Shown piece by piece: positions 7,901 through 17,186 of a DNA stretch of 64,000 nt. The number at the start of each line of letters is the position of its first letter. Position 1 is the first letter of the stretch. The DNA is from Clostridium fermenticellae (lineage in GTDB: Bacteria; Bacillota; Clostridia; Clostridiales; Clostridiaceae): contig NZ_CP032416.1 in the NCBI RefSeq assembly GCF_003600355.1, positions 2,500,183 through 2,564,182 on the forward strand. Direction: 5' to 3'. The notes below the pieces were generated by a model that saw only the letters and a program-made list of their open reading frames with translations, was not told the origin of the DNA and ran no database searches. The position numbers were made by a program, and so were the translations under genes.

Positions 7901-9577
7901 CTACTTATAGTCTACAGTGAAATTTTTTTCTATAAGTTTTTGATTTAATGTCTTCCCATCTTTAGATTTTATGCCATTTAATATTGTAATAGTATAGTCT
8001 TTACCAATATCATACCCGGAGTACGGAGGTTCTATAATAACACTCCTTGAATCTTGATAAACCAACTTCGAATTAAGTTCATTTCCACTGCTGTCTTTAA
8101 CACTAATATTATCAACTATATCATCACCATAATTATCATCATCATCCGTATTGTTACTCTTTCCAATATCTATAGGTCTATTAAATTTTATCTTCCATTC
8201 TTTATATCGATTGACATCTTGACTATTAGCTAAATAACTAATATCTTTATTAATAAATATAGTATAGACATCATCCTTTTCAGCCACAGCAACTCCGCCT
8301 GCAAAATTAGAAACATAATCATATTTGCGTTCGATCACGGTATTACCAAGTCTATCCACAATACCCCATTTATCGTTTATTTTCACTACTGCAGTTCCTT
8401 CATTAAAATCAGAAGCATAATCAAATCTTGGATCAATTACAGTCTGCCCTTTTCTATTTATAAATCCATACTTTGATCCATCAAATACTCTAGACAATCC
8501 ATCTTTAAATGAATATATATCTTCATACCTGGGTTTATAATTTATCTTTCCATCTTCATTTATAAAATATTTTCTTTCACTGTATTTTACAATAGCTTTT
8601 CCTTCATGATAATCAGAGATATCATTAAATTTAGGTGATATCAAAAATTTTCCATCCCGGTCAACAATACCTTTTAGTCCATCCTTAACAACTACAAAAT
8701 TTCCATCATTATTCTGAGTTATATTAGTATACTCTACGTCCAAAACAGTTTTGCCAGTTCTATCTATAATTCCATATTTATCATTATTTGAAACAGCTAT
8801 AAGATTTTTATTTAAGAAATATACATTATTAAACTGAGGTTGTACTATGATTTTTCCCGTTTTATCTGCAATTCCCCATTTTTTATCTTCTTGTACAGGT
8901 GCAATTCCATCTTTAAATGCTTTCATTCTATCAAACTGCATAGCTTTAAAATTTCCAGTCTCATCAATAACTCCCCATGTTCCATTCTTTTTTACAGGTG
9001 CTATACCATTATCAAAATCACATTCATCATCAAATTGAGGTGAAATGATAAGATTACCATTTTCATCTACAAAGCCATACTTACCATTTATCATTACTCT
9101 GGCCCTGTCATCTTCAAAACTATAGACATTATCAAACTGTGGTGAAACTATAACTTTGCCTGTATAATCTATAAATCCCCATTTTGAATTAATAGAAATC
9201 CCGGCAAATCCATTCTTGAAATCATATAAGTTATCAAATTGAGGATTTACAATAACTTTTCCCGTTTTATCTATAAAACCATATTTTGATCCTTTTTTAA
9301 CTCTTGCAATTCCATTATTAAAGCTGTCAATAGATATAAATTGAGGCTTCAATATAACTCTCCCTTTACTATCAGCTAATCCATAAAGTCCATCCTTCTC
9401 TATCTTAAGCAGTCCATATTTAAAACTTGAAATATTATTAAATGAATTATCCTTTGGTATATTAATACTTGTAATTGAATCATCCGCAAATACAGTGTTT
9501 AAACTACCTGCCAAAAATAATGTGGAACATAGAATAGAAAAAATTATCATGAATTTAAAATATTTTTTTAACCCCAT
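7901..9577 (-). CDS. Secreted WG-repeat protein with C-terminal Ig-like domain
   Basis: 558 residues. ATG at about 9577 has GGGAGGA seven bases upstream and is preferred over a TTG five codons earlier, which overlaps that site. A signal peptide (residues 1-32, ending TVFAD) is followed by about twelve WG repeats of 30-33 residues. Their recurring pattern is KYGFID-TGK-VI-PQFD, predicted to fold as a beta-propeller-like surface domain. After residue 430 comes an Ig-like module (WKIKFNRPIDIGK, YDIGKDYTITI). It probably binds a partner at the cell surface; the ligand is unknown. Confidence 0.85.
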   Translation of the reverse strand: MGLKKYFKFMIIFSILCSTLFLAGSLNTVFADDSITSINIPKDNSFNNISSFKYGLLKIEKDGLYGLADSKGRVILKPQFISIDSFNNGIARVKKGSKYGFIDKTGKVIVNPQFDNLYDFKNGFAGISINSKWGFIDYTGKVIVSPQFDNVYSFEDDRARVMINGKYGFVDENGNLIISPQFDDECDFDNGIAPVKKNGTWGVIDETGNFKAMQFDRMKAFKDGIAPVQEDKKWGIADKTGKIIVQPQFNNVYFLNKNLIAVSNNDKYGIIDRTGKTVLDVEYTNITQNNDGNFVVVKDGLKGIVDRDGKFLISPKFNDISDYHEGKAIVKYSERKYFINEDGKINYKPRYEDIYSFKDGLSRVFDGSKYGFINRKGQTVIDPRFDYASDFNEGTAVVKINDKWGIVDRLGNTVIERKYDYVSNFAGGVAVAEKDDVYTIFINKDISYLANSQDVNRYKEWKIKFNRPIDIGKSNNTDDDDNYGDDIVDNISVKDSSGNELNSKLVYQDSRSVIIEPPYSGYDIGKDYTITILNGIKSKDGKTLNQKLIEKNFTVDYK

Positions 9578-9647
9578 ATGGCATCCTCCCAAATCGTATT
9601 TTTAAAGTCCTGCTATATAATTATTAAATTTAAATCAGTCATATAAC

Positions 9648-10979
9648 CTACTTGTCCAATATTTCTATGGTTGTTTTTCTATCTACTTTTACTCCACTGC
9701 CCTCAGTATATGAATAATACAAGGTAGAATCCTTGTTATCACCTTGAGGTGTATAGCCCTCTATGAAATGACCGGAATCACTTAAATTTGAAAAATAGCT
9801 GTAATCTATTACCCTATTATTATTATAAAAATATTCATTAGTTGGCTCCACTACTATCCACCCATAACTTGGAAGATAGTATTCTGCCCATGCATGAGCA
9901 TCATTTGATGGATCTATACTTGTTCTACTACTAAATTCTCCAGAATTAACCCAATACCCGGTCACAATCCTTGCAGGAACCCCTGATGCTCTTAAAAGTG
10001 CTGTAAACAATTCTGCATAATCCTCACAAACGCCCTTTCCAGTCAGAAGAGCGTTTAAAGCGCCTTTATTAGCATTATTTGAATCATAAGTCATATACAT
10101 ATTTACGAACTCATATGCCTTTTTTGCCTTATAATATGGATTATCTATTCCAGAAAAAAGTTCCGATGCCTTATCTTTTATTTGTTTTGAAGTGCTTTCT
10201 ACATTTTGCTCTGGTGAAGTATATTCGTTGTAATCACTAAACTTGCTATAGTCATTAGATGTTTTCGATAAATCTTCTGTATACTTTATTCCACTATTTT
10301 CAACTGTTCTTGTAAGTTGATATTCTACACCTTCTCCGGGTTTAACATATGCCGATGCAGTCATCTTCTTATGAGAAAAATCATCATCTGTTATTTTTGC
10401 ATTTCCACCTGAAACCTCAGTGCTCAAATCCTTTTGATAAGGAGAATCACCTTGAGCCCCAACATTAAATGTCAAGTCAACATTTGTAGCTTTTTTAGAT
10501 GTAACTGTAAAAGTATCCGTAATTTTATAGCTATGAGTGTCCTCAAGTTCATAAACATTATTCAAAGTTGAAAATTTCATCATGCCAGGTGTTTTCAAAA
10601 CATTTCCACTTGTTGATCTTATATTGCTTACATATAGAGTATAATTCTCTCCAGAACTATAATTTTCTTTTGGGCTTACAGTAATATAATTCTTTCCTAA
10701 TGTCATATCAACATCAATATTATTCCCATTTTCATCAATAACTTTAATATTATTGCTATTTACTGAACTCGAATCTATATTATCTGAAAATAATATTTTC
10801 CATGACTTGTCCACAGATATGTTTTGCTGAGTTGGAAACACCTTATAGGATAAACTATCTGCTAAAACTGTTTTAGGCATTAGTAAAAATAAAGTAAAAA
10901 ACATTGAAACAACTAAAAATCTAAACACATTTGAATCCTTGTTTTCAGTATATTTTATTATTGTTTTAACATGTTCCAT
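9648..10979 (-). CDS. Secreted transglutaminase-like protein with N-terminal Ig-like domain
   Basis: 443 residues from ATG 10979 (GGTGAG six bases upstream). A membrane or signal segment lies at about 19-40. A Big_5-type Ig module covers 50-140, and a transglutaminase-like core covers 280-390. Catalytic Cys318 is in GKGVCEDYAELF and His362 in DAHAWAEYYLP. The third position is Glu378 (VVEPTNE) where Asp is usual. Proteins of this type are cysteine peptidases or crosslinkers outside the cell. The gene lies next to the WG-repeat gene on the same strand with a 70-base gap. Confidence 0.87.
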   Translation of the reverse strand: MEHVKTIIKYTENKDSNVFRFLVVSMFFTLFLLMPKTVLADSLSYKVFPTQQNISVDKSWKILFSDNIDSSSVNSNNIKVIDENGNNIDVDMTLGKNYITVSPKENYSSGENYTLYVSNIRSTSGNVLKTPGMMKFSTLNNVYELEDTHSYKITDTFTVTSKKATNVDLTFNVGAQGDSPYQKDLSTEVSGGNAKITDDDFSHKKMTASAYVKPGEGVEYQLTRTVENSGIKYTEDLSKTSNDYSKFSDYNEYTSPEQNVESTSKQIKDKASELFSGIDNPYYKAKKAYEFVNMYMTYDSNNANKGALNALLTGKGVCEDYAELFTALLRASGVPARIVTGYWVNSGEFSSRTSIDPSNDAHAWAEYYLPSYGWIVVEPTNEYFYNNNRVIDYSYFSNLSDSGHFIEGYTPQGDNKDSTLYYSYTEGSGVKVDRKTTIEILDK

Positions 10980-11226
10980 AAAACTCACCAACCTTATTTT
11001 ATATATACTTAATATAGCATATTAAGTACTAACTAACAATAAAAATAATAACAGCCTATAATTTGTAATTCACATTTATTTTTAATAACATTTCAAATTT
11101 TTTAAAAAATAAGACCTTAAATAATTTATGGATTACTTACTATCAATATTAGTATTAATATGAGGTATTTGGTACATTGCATTTTGTGGTAGTTTTAAAT
11201 TACTTGTAAAGTGATGATATATTTTA

Positions 11227-12138
11227 TTAAACTTTAGGAAATGAAATATATATTGAGAATTTGCCATTATTATAAAACGCCTCTATTGTTCCATTTAACC
11301 GTCCGGTAATTTCTTTGGCTATTGTAAGCCCCAATCCTGTAGTTTTTTTATTTCTAGATTTATCTTTCGTATAAGAACGCTCAAAAATATAATCTAAATC
11401 ATCCCTAGCCATGGGTTCACTAAGATTAGAAAAAGTAAATATATAACTACTATCTGCTTCATGGATTTCAAACCAATATCCCCCATTACCATGTACAATT
11501 GCATTAAATAAAATATTTGAAAATATCCTTTTTACTGCCTGTTCATCTCCCTGTATTATACATGGTTTTTCTGGCAAATGAACAGTTGGTTCTTGTCCCT
11601 TTTTATAAAAATCATCATAGTACATGGTAAGTGTATCTACCAAAACTTTTTTTGCATCTATAGGCACATGTTCATAAGTAATCTCACCTGATTCAATACG
11701 TACATACTCAAATAATTGTTCCAGTAGTATCTTAACCATATTTTGCCGTTCTAATATTATTGCTAAATACTCTTTGTATTCTTCTTCTGTAACACTTGTC
11801 TGGAGCATTTGAACGTATCCACTAGCAGTTGTGAGTGGAGTTCGTAAATCATGCGAAATATTAGTTATACTCTGTCTAAAATTCTTGTTTAATCTTTTAA
11901 TATGTATACGAGATAGTCTAATATCTCGTATTAACTTATTGAGCTGATTAACCAGATTAGTAATATCTCTTTGCTTTGCTACTACTGTCAGCAGCTGATT
12001 GGTATCTTTTAGATTCATAATTTCCTCTAACTGTTTAGTAATATGCTTAATATTCATCCGATAATACAGATGATAAAAAATAAGTATAATAAACATAAAT
12101 ATGAACAAAAAAGTTGTAACTACCCAAATATTTTTCAT
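11227..12138 (-). CDS. Sensor histidine kinase of an ABC-transporter-linked two-component system
   Basis: 303 residues: one N-terminal membrane helix (about 5-26), a short linker, dimerisation helix with the H box ISHDLRTPLTTASGYV, then an ATPase domain with an N box near NILFNAIVHGNG and a glycine-rich TGLGLTIAKEI. There is little or no extracellular domain. That is typical of the intramembrane-sensing kinases that read the state of a partner ABC transporter (BceS/BcrS-like). It is the last gene of the four-gene run, 36 bases after the permease. AAGGAGTC precedes ATG. Confidence 0.9.
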   Translation of the reverse strand: MKNIWVVTTFLFIFMFIILIFYHLYYRMNIKHITKQLEEIMNLKDTNQLLTVVAKQRDITNLVNQLNKLIRDIRLSRIHIKRLNKNFRQSITNISHDLRTPLTTASGYVQMLQTSVTEEEYKEYLAIILERQNMVKILLEQLFEYVRIESGEITYEHVPIDAKKVLVDTLTMYYDDFYKKGQEPTVHLPEKPCIIQGDEQAVKRIFSNILFNAIVHGNGGYWFEIHEADSSYIFTFSNLSEPMARDDLDYIFERSYTKDKSRNKKTTGLGLTIAKEITGRLNGTIEAFYNNGKFSIYISFPKV

Positions 12139-12174
12139 ATTGACTCCTTATATACTTTTGTTCCTTCTTGTCAA

Positions 12175-12909
12175 TCAATCTACGTCCCTCTTTGAAAATA
12201 ACAAACTAGATCCAAAAACTGTAATTATTCCAATTAACAAAAATACAATTGAATAATTCACAACATCCTCTGGTTTTGAATTAAAATCAACTATGGTATT
12301 ACGCATATTTGTAAGAGAGTATCTTTTAAAAATATCATTCTTTGTTATCAAAGTAAGCAAATTTACTATGAAGCTGCTACTTGCCACTAGCAAAATAGAA
12401 ACTATAATTGTAACGCCTTCATTTTTTAATAAATAAGCCAAAAAAGTACCAATTCCTGCGGTGCCCCAAAACATGCAAATTATCCCAATATTCATTCGAA
12501 TAAATGCAGCCGCATCAACTTGTCCTAGTTGAAATAGCATTATAGTTGATAATAAATTTAAAATGCCAAAACCTAATAAAACTATTGTAATAACAGAAGA
12601 CATAGCTATATACTGTCCAAGAACTAATTTCCATCTGGCTATTCCATGGCAAGTCATTTGTCGTATATTGCCATTGGCGTATTCAGCAGTAATCATACAA
12701 GCCACAAATATGAGAATGATATAGAAAATAAAATCTACGCTATAAGATTCTTGATAACTAGAAATTCCTGTTCCTAACATCCTGGATTTTGTCGCAGTAG
12801 AAATTGAAATAAATGTAATAATATTCATTCCTAACAATATAATTGAAACAGCATAAAAAATCCTGCTTCTAAATATTTTATAAAATTCACTGGAAATTAC
12901 ATTCATCAT
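12175..12909 (-). CDS. ABC-2 type permease, peptide-antibiotic resistance type
   Basis: 244 residues with six hydrophobic segments and the N-terminal MNVISSEFYKIFRSR typical of lantibiotic or bacitracin immunity permeases (BcrB/LanE-G-like). A conserved loop after the second helix (ITAEYANGNIRQM) matches the ABC-2 pattern. The start overlaps the stop of the ATPase gene by one base, so the two are translationally coupled. Works in the membrane with the ATPase to remove or relocate a peptide antibiotic. The substrate is not evident. Confidence 0.85.
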   Translation of the reverse strand: MMNVISSEFYKIFRSRIFYAVSIILLGMNIITFISISTATKSRMLGTGISSYQESYSVDFIFYIILIFVACMITAEYANGNIRQMTCHGIARWKLVLGQYIAMSSVITIVLLGFGILNLLSTIMLFQLGQVDAAAFIRMNIGIICMFWGTAGIGTFLAYLLKNEGVTIIVSILLVASSSFIVNLLTLITKNDIFKRYSLTNMRNTIVDFNSKPEDVVNYSIVFLLIGIITVFGSSLLFSKRDVD

Positions 12910-13814
12910 TATTTATCACCATCCATCAACTTTACAAAATATCCTTCTATATCATTGCCTTCTAAGCAAATCCTTGATACTAAAATACCATTCTCAACCA
13001 ATTCTTTATTAATTTGTTCTGGTATATCCAAGTAATCATAAATGCAAATCTTTCCTTCATCAAATACTTTGAAATCTGAGCTGTTGATGTTATTTTTTAA
13101 AATATAGGCTGCTTTTTCAGAATTATTCACTACAATGGTAAGACACTTTTTGCAACGTTCTTCCAATTCTACTGCTTGAAATTCATCAATAAGTACTCCT
13201 TCATGTATGACTCCATATTTTGTCGCAATCTTAGTAAGTTCTCCTAAAATATGAGATGAAATTAAAATAGTAATTTCATTTTCACTATTTAGTTTTAATA
13301 GTAATTCTCTAACTTCTTTGATACCAGAGGGATCTAATCCATTAATAGGTTCGTCTAGTATAAGAAAATCAGGATTACCTAATAAGGAAATTGCAATGGA
13401 TAAACGCTGTTTCATACCAAGAGAAAAAGCTTTAGTTTTCTTTTTGCCTGTATTTTGTAAACCAATCAAGCTTAGAACTTCATCTACATTACCATAGTCT
13501 GTAATACCAAGCAGCTTATCATAATAAATCAAGTTTTGCCTTGCTGTCATATCAGGATAAAGTGCTGGCTGTTCAATAATACATCCCATTCTTTTCCTGG
13601 CCTTTTCTAAATTGCTACTTTCAAACAGTTGAATATCACCCTTATCATGATAAATGAGTCCACAGGCAATTTTCATAATTGTTGTTTTACCTGCACCATT
13701 TTTCCCTATCAAGCCATAAATATCGCCCTTTTCAATATTAAGATTAACCTTATTTGCAGCTATTTGTTTTCCATATTTTTTAGTTAGATCATTAGTTTGT
13801 AATACTAAACTCAT
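12909..13814 (-). CDS. ABC transporter ATPase, BcrA-like
   Basis: 301 residues. Walker A GKNGAGKTT, signature SLGMKQRLSIA, Walker B FLILDEPINGLDP and the switch His in ISSHIL are all present. The C-terminal 80 residues are the family's variable tail. It energises the neighbouring permease. GGAGGT precedes ATG. A 118-base gap separates it from the response regulator gene upstream, so a separate promoter there is possible; this is also where an autoregulated site of the two-component system would be expected. Confidence 0.92.
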   Translation of the reverse strand: MSLVLQTNDLTKKYGKQIAANKVNLNIEKGDIYGLIGKNGAGKTTIMKIACGLIYHDKGDIQLFESSNLEKARKRMGCIIEQPALYPDMTARQNLIYYDKLLGITDYGNVDEVLSLIGLQNTGKKKTKAFSLGMKQRLSIAISLLGNPDFLILDEPINGLDPSGIKEVRELLLKLNSENEITILISSHILGELTKIATKYGVIHEGVLIDEFQAVELEERCKKCLTIVVNNSEKAAYILKNNINSSDFKVFDEGKICIYDYLDIPEQINKELVENGILVSRICLEGNDIEGYFVKLMDGDK

Positions 13815-13931
13815 ATATTTTACCTCCTACTTTCCATCGTTAAAATATTATTTAATGCTATATTTAAATAATAAATGAAAGGTATTAAAATAGAATTTAG
13901 AATTTATCAAGAAAGTATCAAGTTTTATGAA

Positions 13932-14609
13932 TTAATTATCTTGCATTTTGTATCCTATTCCCCAAACTGTTTTTATGTATTCTTCTCCATGTTTCAACTT
14001 ATTACGCAAATTACTAACATGTACCGTTACCACTCTTTCATCCAGAATATATTCTTCAGACCAAACACTCTCAAATATATTCTGCTTGGTAAATACTTTC
14101 TTAGGGTTACTAATTAATAATTCTAATATACTATATTCTTTTACAGTAAGTTCAATAGACTCATCATTAATAGTTACAATATGATTTTCACTATCTAAAG
14201 CCAAATCTTTAAATTGGAATATGTTGGCTTTATCCATGGTTGTACCCTTATTTGTTCTTCTTAATACTGCACCTATCCGCACAATTAATTCTTCATTATT
14301 AAATGGCTTTGTTATATAATCATCTGCCCCATCTCGAATCAATTCAAGTTTAGTGTCTAAATCATCTTTTGCTGATACACATATAATAGGAATTTGGAAT
14401 TGTTCGTTAACTTTCGTTAGAATTTCTTCCCCACTTAATCCTGGCAACATTAGGTCCAATAAAATCAAATCAAAAGACTCTTTTTCTAATAATAAAAGCG
14501 CTTCTGTACCAGAAAACGCAGCTACTACTTCATATCCATTTTTTCTTAATAAAGTTTGTACCATTTTATTAATTTTAGGATCATCCTCTACAATTAATAT
14601 CTTATTCAT
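13932..14609 (-). CDS. OmpR-family response regulator
   Basis: 225 residues: receiver domain with acidic pocket ED at 8-9, phosphorylated Asp52 in LILLDLMLPG, Ser/Thr in VSAKDD and Lys in YITKPFNNEE. A winged-helix DNA-binding domain follows from about 130, with ESVWSEEYILDERVVTVHVS and the RNKLK wing helix. First gene of the run that includes the ABC transporter and the kinase; it should activate their expression. AGAAGGATG precedes ATG. Confidence 0.93.
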   Translation of the reverse strand: MNKILIVEDDPKINKMVQTLLRKNGYEVVAAFSGTEALLLLEKESFDLILLDLMLPGLSGEEILTKVNEQFQIPIICVSAKDDLDTKLELIRDGADDYITKPFNNEELIVRIGAVLRRTNKGTTMDKANIFQFKDLALDSENHIVTINDESIELTVKEYSILELLISNPKKVFTKQNIFESVWSEEYILDERVVTVHVSNLRNKLKHGEEYIKTVWGIGYKMQDN

Positions 14610-14993
14610 CCTTCTCTACCCTTCTATAAATAATCTCAATCGATTCTACTTTTTAATTTATTTCATATTAATGTAAATAACCTACATAATATTATATCAA
14701 AGAATTTCTAAACTCAATAACATAACTTCCAAATAGTGAAATCACACTAAGTTTACCATGTTCTACAGTGTGTCTGTATGTTCTTTACATTATTTATAAC
14801 TAATGAGGGCTAGTCATTTTCATTTATATATACTTCAATATAATTTACAATATTCAGATGCATAGCAGCAAAGCTTTAAACTTACAGCCTTCACCGGCTA
14901 GTTTTAGATTAATTTATTACAATCAATTAGGGACTTACAAAAATATACATTTTAAAGGAGCTATCGCTCCAAAAACATAAAAGGGAAGCTGAT
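14610..14993. other. Gene-free region with remnants of small hairpin repeats
   Basis: Between the response regulator start and element B-0 there is no credible gene. The stretch is very AT-rich at 14630-14760, where the response regulator promoter should lie. It then holds a palindrome near 14810 (ATGAGGGCTAGTCAT), another near 14903 (AGCC...GGCT) and hairpin D1 at 14957-14970 (GGAGCTATCGCTCC). These resemble debris around the B elements elsewhere in the window. Confidence 0.5.
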
Positions 14994-15107
14994 ATATCAA
15001 GCATCGTTGACAGTTATATACGTAATAAGGACAAACTTGACTCATACCCCGGAGTATGAGTTAAGTTTGTCCTTATAATGCATATATCTATAAGCAATGC
15101 TTGATAT
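14994..15107. repeat. Minimal palindromic element family B, copy B-0
   Basis: Contains only the outer parts of a B element. ATAAGGACAAACTTGACTCA and its near-perfect reverse complement (ending GTTTGTCCTTAT at about 15075) meet at a CCCCGG centre. Outer arms ATATCAAGCAT and ATGCTTGATAT flank them. The 245-base interior of full copies is missing. The right end abuts the stop codon of the leucine-rich-repeat gene at 15108, so it may serve as that gene's transcription terminator. Confidence 0.75.
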
Positions 15108-17129
15108 TTATTTTGTTACATCTATTGAAGAAGGCAGTGAATTTATCTGTGAATCAGATACATTGTCACCAGTTAACGTTAAATCCTTCAATTTAGGAAG
15201 ATTCTTAATTGGAGTAATATCAGTTATATTGTTATCACTAACATCCAAAGTTTTAAGTACATTCAACCCTTTAAGCGCACTTAAATTAGAAACAGAGTTC
15301 TTTGAAAAACTAAGTACTTGAATGTTAGGCATATTAGAGATCACACTTATATCCCCTATATTGTTCTTATCAAAATATAATCTTACAAGCTTACTAAGAC
15401 CATTTAAAGGACTAATGCTACTTAAATTATTTGTGTTTAAGCTTAGTATTTCAAGATTATTTAATTTTGATATTGAATTTATATCACTTATATTATTGTT
15501 ATCAAGGCATAATTCCTGAAGATCACTCATATTCTGTAAGCCTTGAGTACTACTCAATTTATTCTGATATGCAGTAATCCATTTCATATCAGTTAAATCA
15601 GCAAGTGCCTTAAAACTTGATATCTGATTCTTATTTATAGATAATCTCTCGATCTTATGTAAATTTGAGATTGGAGAGATATCCGATATTGAGTTTTCAT
15701 TTAAATTTAATGTTTTTATTCCTGTTAGACCCTCTATAGGTTCTATATTTGAAATACTATTTGTATCTAAGCTTAATGTTTCCAAATCAACTAAATTCCT
15801 TAGTGGTTCAAGTGAGGATATCTTATTGTCTGATAAGGTTAGATTTTTTAAGTTTACTAAATTCTCCAATGGAGTAATGCTAGTCAGTTCACTATCTGTA
15901 GCCGTTAAACTCTTTAAGTTTGTTAAATATTTTAGTGAATCTAAGCTTGATATACTCACTTTATACATATATAGATCCTCAAGTCCTGTTAATCCTTCAA
16001 TTGGAGTTAAACTTTTTATATTATTCTTTCCAAGATTTAATACCTTTAAATCTGTTACATTTTCAATTCCAGATAAATCAGTAACATTCTTTTCCCACAA
16101 ATTAAGCTCAGTTAATCCATCAAGTTCTGATTTTCTTATATCTCCAGCAGGTTTTTCTATTTTATTTCTAATTGCATCTTCTAAATTTTTATCTTTAAAT
16201 CTGACAATTACATACGGATCATTTATTAAATCATCTAGTGATGACATATCATATATCTCTTTATTTCTATACCTGACCCAGTGTAAATTTTTAAAATTTT
16301 TAAGTTCTTTTATATCATCTATTTTATCCTTATCCAAATTTAATCTGTTTAATTTAGTTAAACCTTTAAGAGGTGCTATCTCTGTTACCTGATTTTCATC
16401 TATATAAAGTTTTTTTAAATTCTTTAAATTCGATAAAGGTTCTACATCATCTATATTATTTCTACTCAATATAAGAGTATCAAGATTTTTGATATCCTTC
16501 AAATTATCAGCATCATCAACGGTATTATCAGATAATACAAGTTTCCTAAGCTTTGTTAAATCACTTAAATATCTAGGATTACTTATTTGATTTTTACTCA
16601 AATCAAGCTCCTTTAATGATTTTAATTTTCCAAGGCTGTCTATATAACTTATCTTATTATCACTTAAATTTAATTTTTCAAGCTTGCCTAACCCCTTGAG
16701 CGGTTCAATATCATATATATTATTCTTATAAAGATTTAGACTTTTAAGATATGGCAGATATTGAAAAGGTGTCATATCACTTATAACATTATTGCTCAGG
16801 TCAAGCTTTTGAAGATTTTGCATATATTCTATCCCCGAAACATCAGTTATGTTCTTACCTCTTAAGTTTAGAACTGTAACTTTAAGCATGTCATCTTTTG
16901 TAATTGAACCATGCATTTTATTTATAGCTTCTCTAACTGCAAGCTCAAAGTTTTTATCTTTAAATTGTATGTTTAAATTACTTTGTATATTTGGAGCAAG
17001 AATTTTACTTAAAGCATTACTTTTATTTTGAGTTTTATCTGGAATATATGCCGCCATTACCGATGTAGTATAAATACATACAAGTATTCCTGCAAGGCAT
17101 ACTACAATCCTTACCTTTTCTTTACCCAT
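15108..17129 (-). CDS. Secreted leucine-rich-repeat protein (internalin-like), second copy
   Basis: 673 residues. A signal sequence lies at 1-27 (ending SVMAA). There are two blocks of 22-residue leucine-rich repeats of the internalin type (LKNLKKLYIDENQVTEI and similar). Each block starts with a cap motif, FKDKNFELAVREAINK or FKDKNLEDAIRNKIEK. It ends LPSSIDVTK, almost the same as its upstream neighbour (LPKEIDVTK), so the two are tandem duplicates. No LPXTG or anchoring domain is visible, so it is secreted or held by a partner. Probably last gene of the YhgE operon; the gap to the neighbour is 57 bases. Confidence 0.87.
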   Translation of the reverse strand: MGKEKVRIVVCLAGILVCIYTTSVMAAYIPDKTQNKSNALSKILAPNIQSNLNIQFKDKNFELAVREAINKMHGSITKDDMLKVTVLNLRGKNITDVSGIEYMQNLQKLDLSNNVISDMTPFQYLPYLKSLNLYKNNIYDIEPLKGLGKLEKLNLSDNKISYIDSLGKLKSLKELDLSKNQISNPRYLSDLTKLRKLVLSDNTVDDADNLKDIKNLDTLILSRNNIDDVEPLSNLKNLKKLYIDENQVTEIAPLKGLTKLNRLNLDKDKIDDIKELKNFKNLHWVRYRNKEIYDMSSLDDLINDPYVIVRFKDKNLEDAIRNKIEKPAGDIRKSELDGLTELNLWEKNVTDLSGIENVTDLKVLNLGKNNIKSLTPIEGLTGLEDLYMYKVSISSLDSLKYLTNLKSLTATDSELTSITPLENLVNLKNLTLSDNKISSLEPLRNLVDLETLSLDTNSISNIEPIEGLTGIKTLNLNENSISDISPISNLHKIERLSINKNQISSFKALADLTDMKWITAYQNKLSSTQGLQNMSDLQELCLDNNNISDINSISKLNNLEILSLNTNNLSSISPLNGLSKLVRLYFDKNNIGDISVISNMPNIQVLSFSKNSVSNLSALKGLNVLKTLDVSDNNITDITPIKNLPKLKDLTLTGDNVSDSQINSLPSSIDVTK

Positions 17130-17186
17130 ATAATTAATTTACCCCCTTATTAAATAAAGTTATTATTATAGAGTAGATGTTATAAA

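Noticed and set aside
15826-16392. Long plus-strand reading frame opposite the leucine-rich-repeat gene
   Set aside because: It is a shadow frame created by the regular repeat codons of the real minus-strand gene; no ribosome site and no domain.
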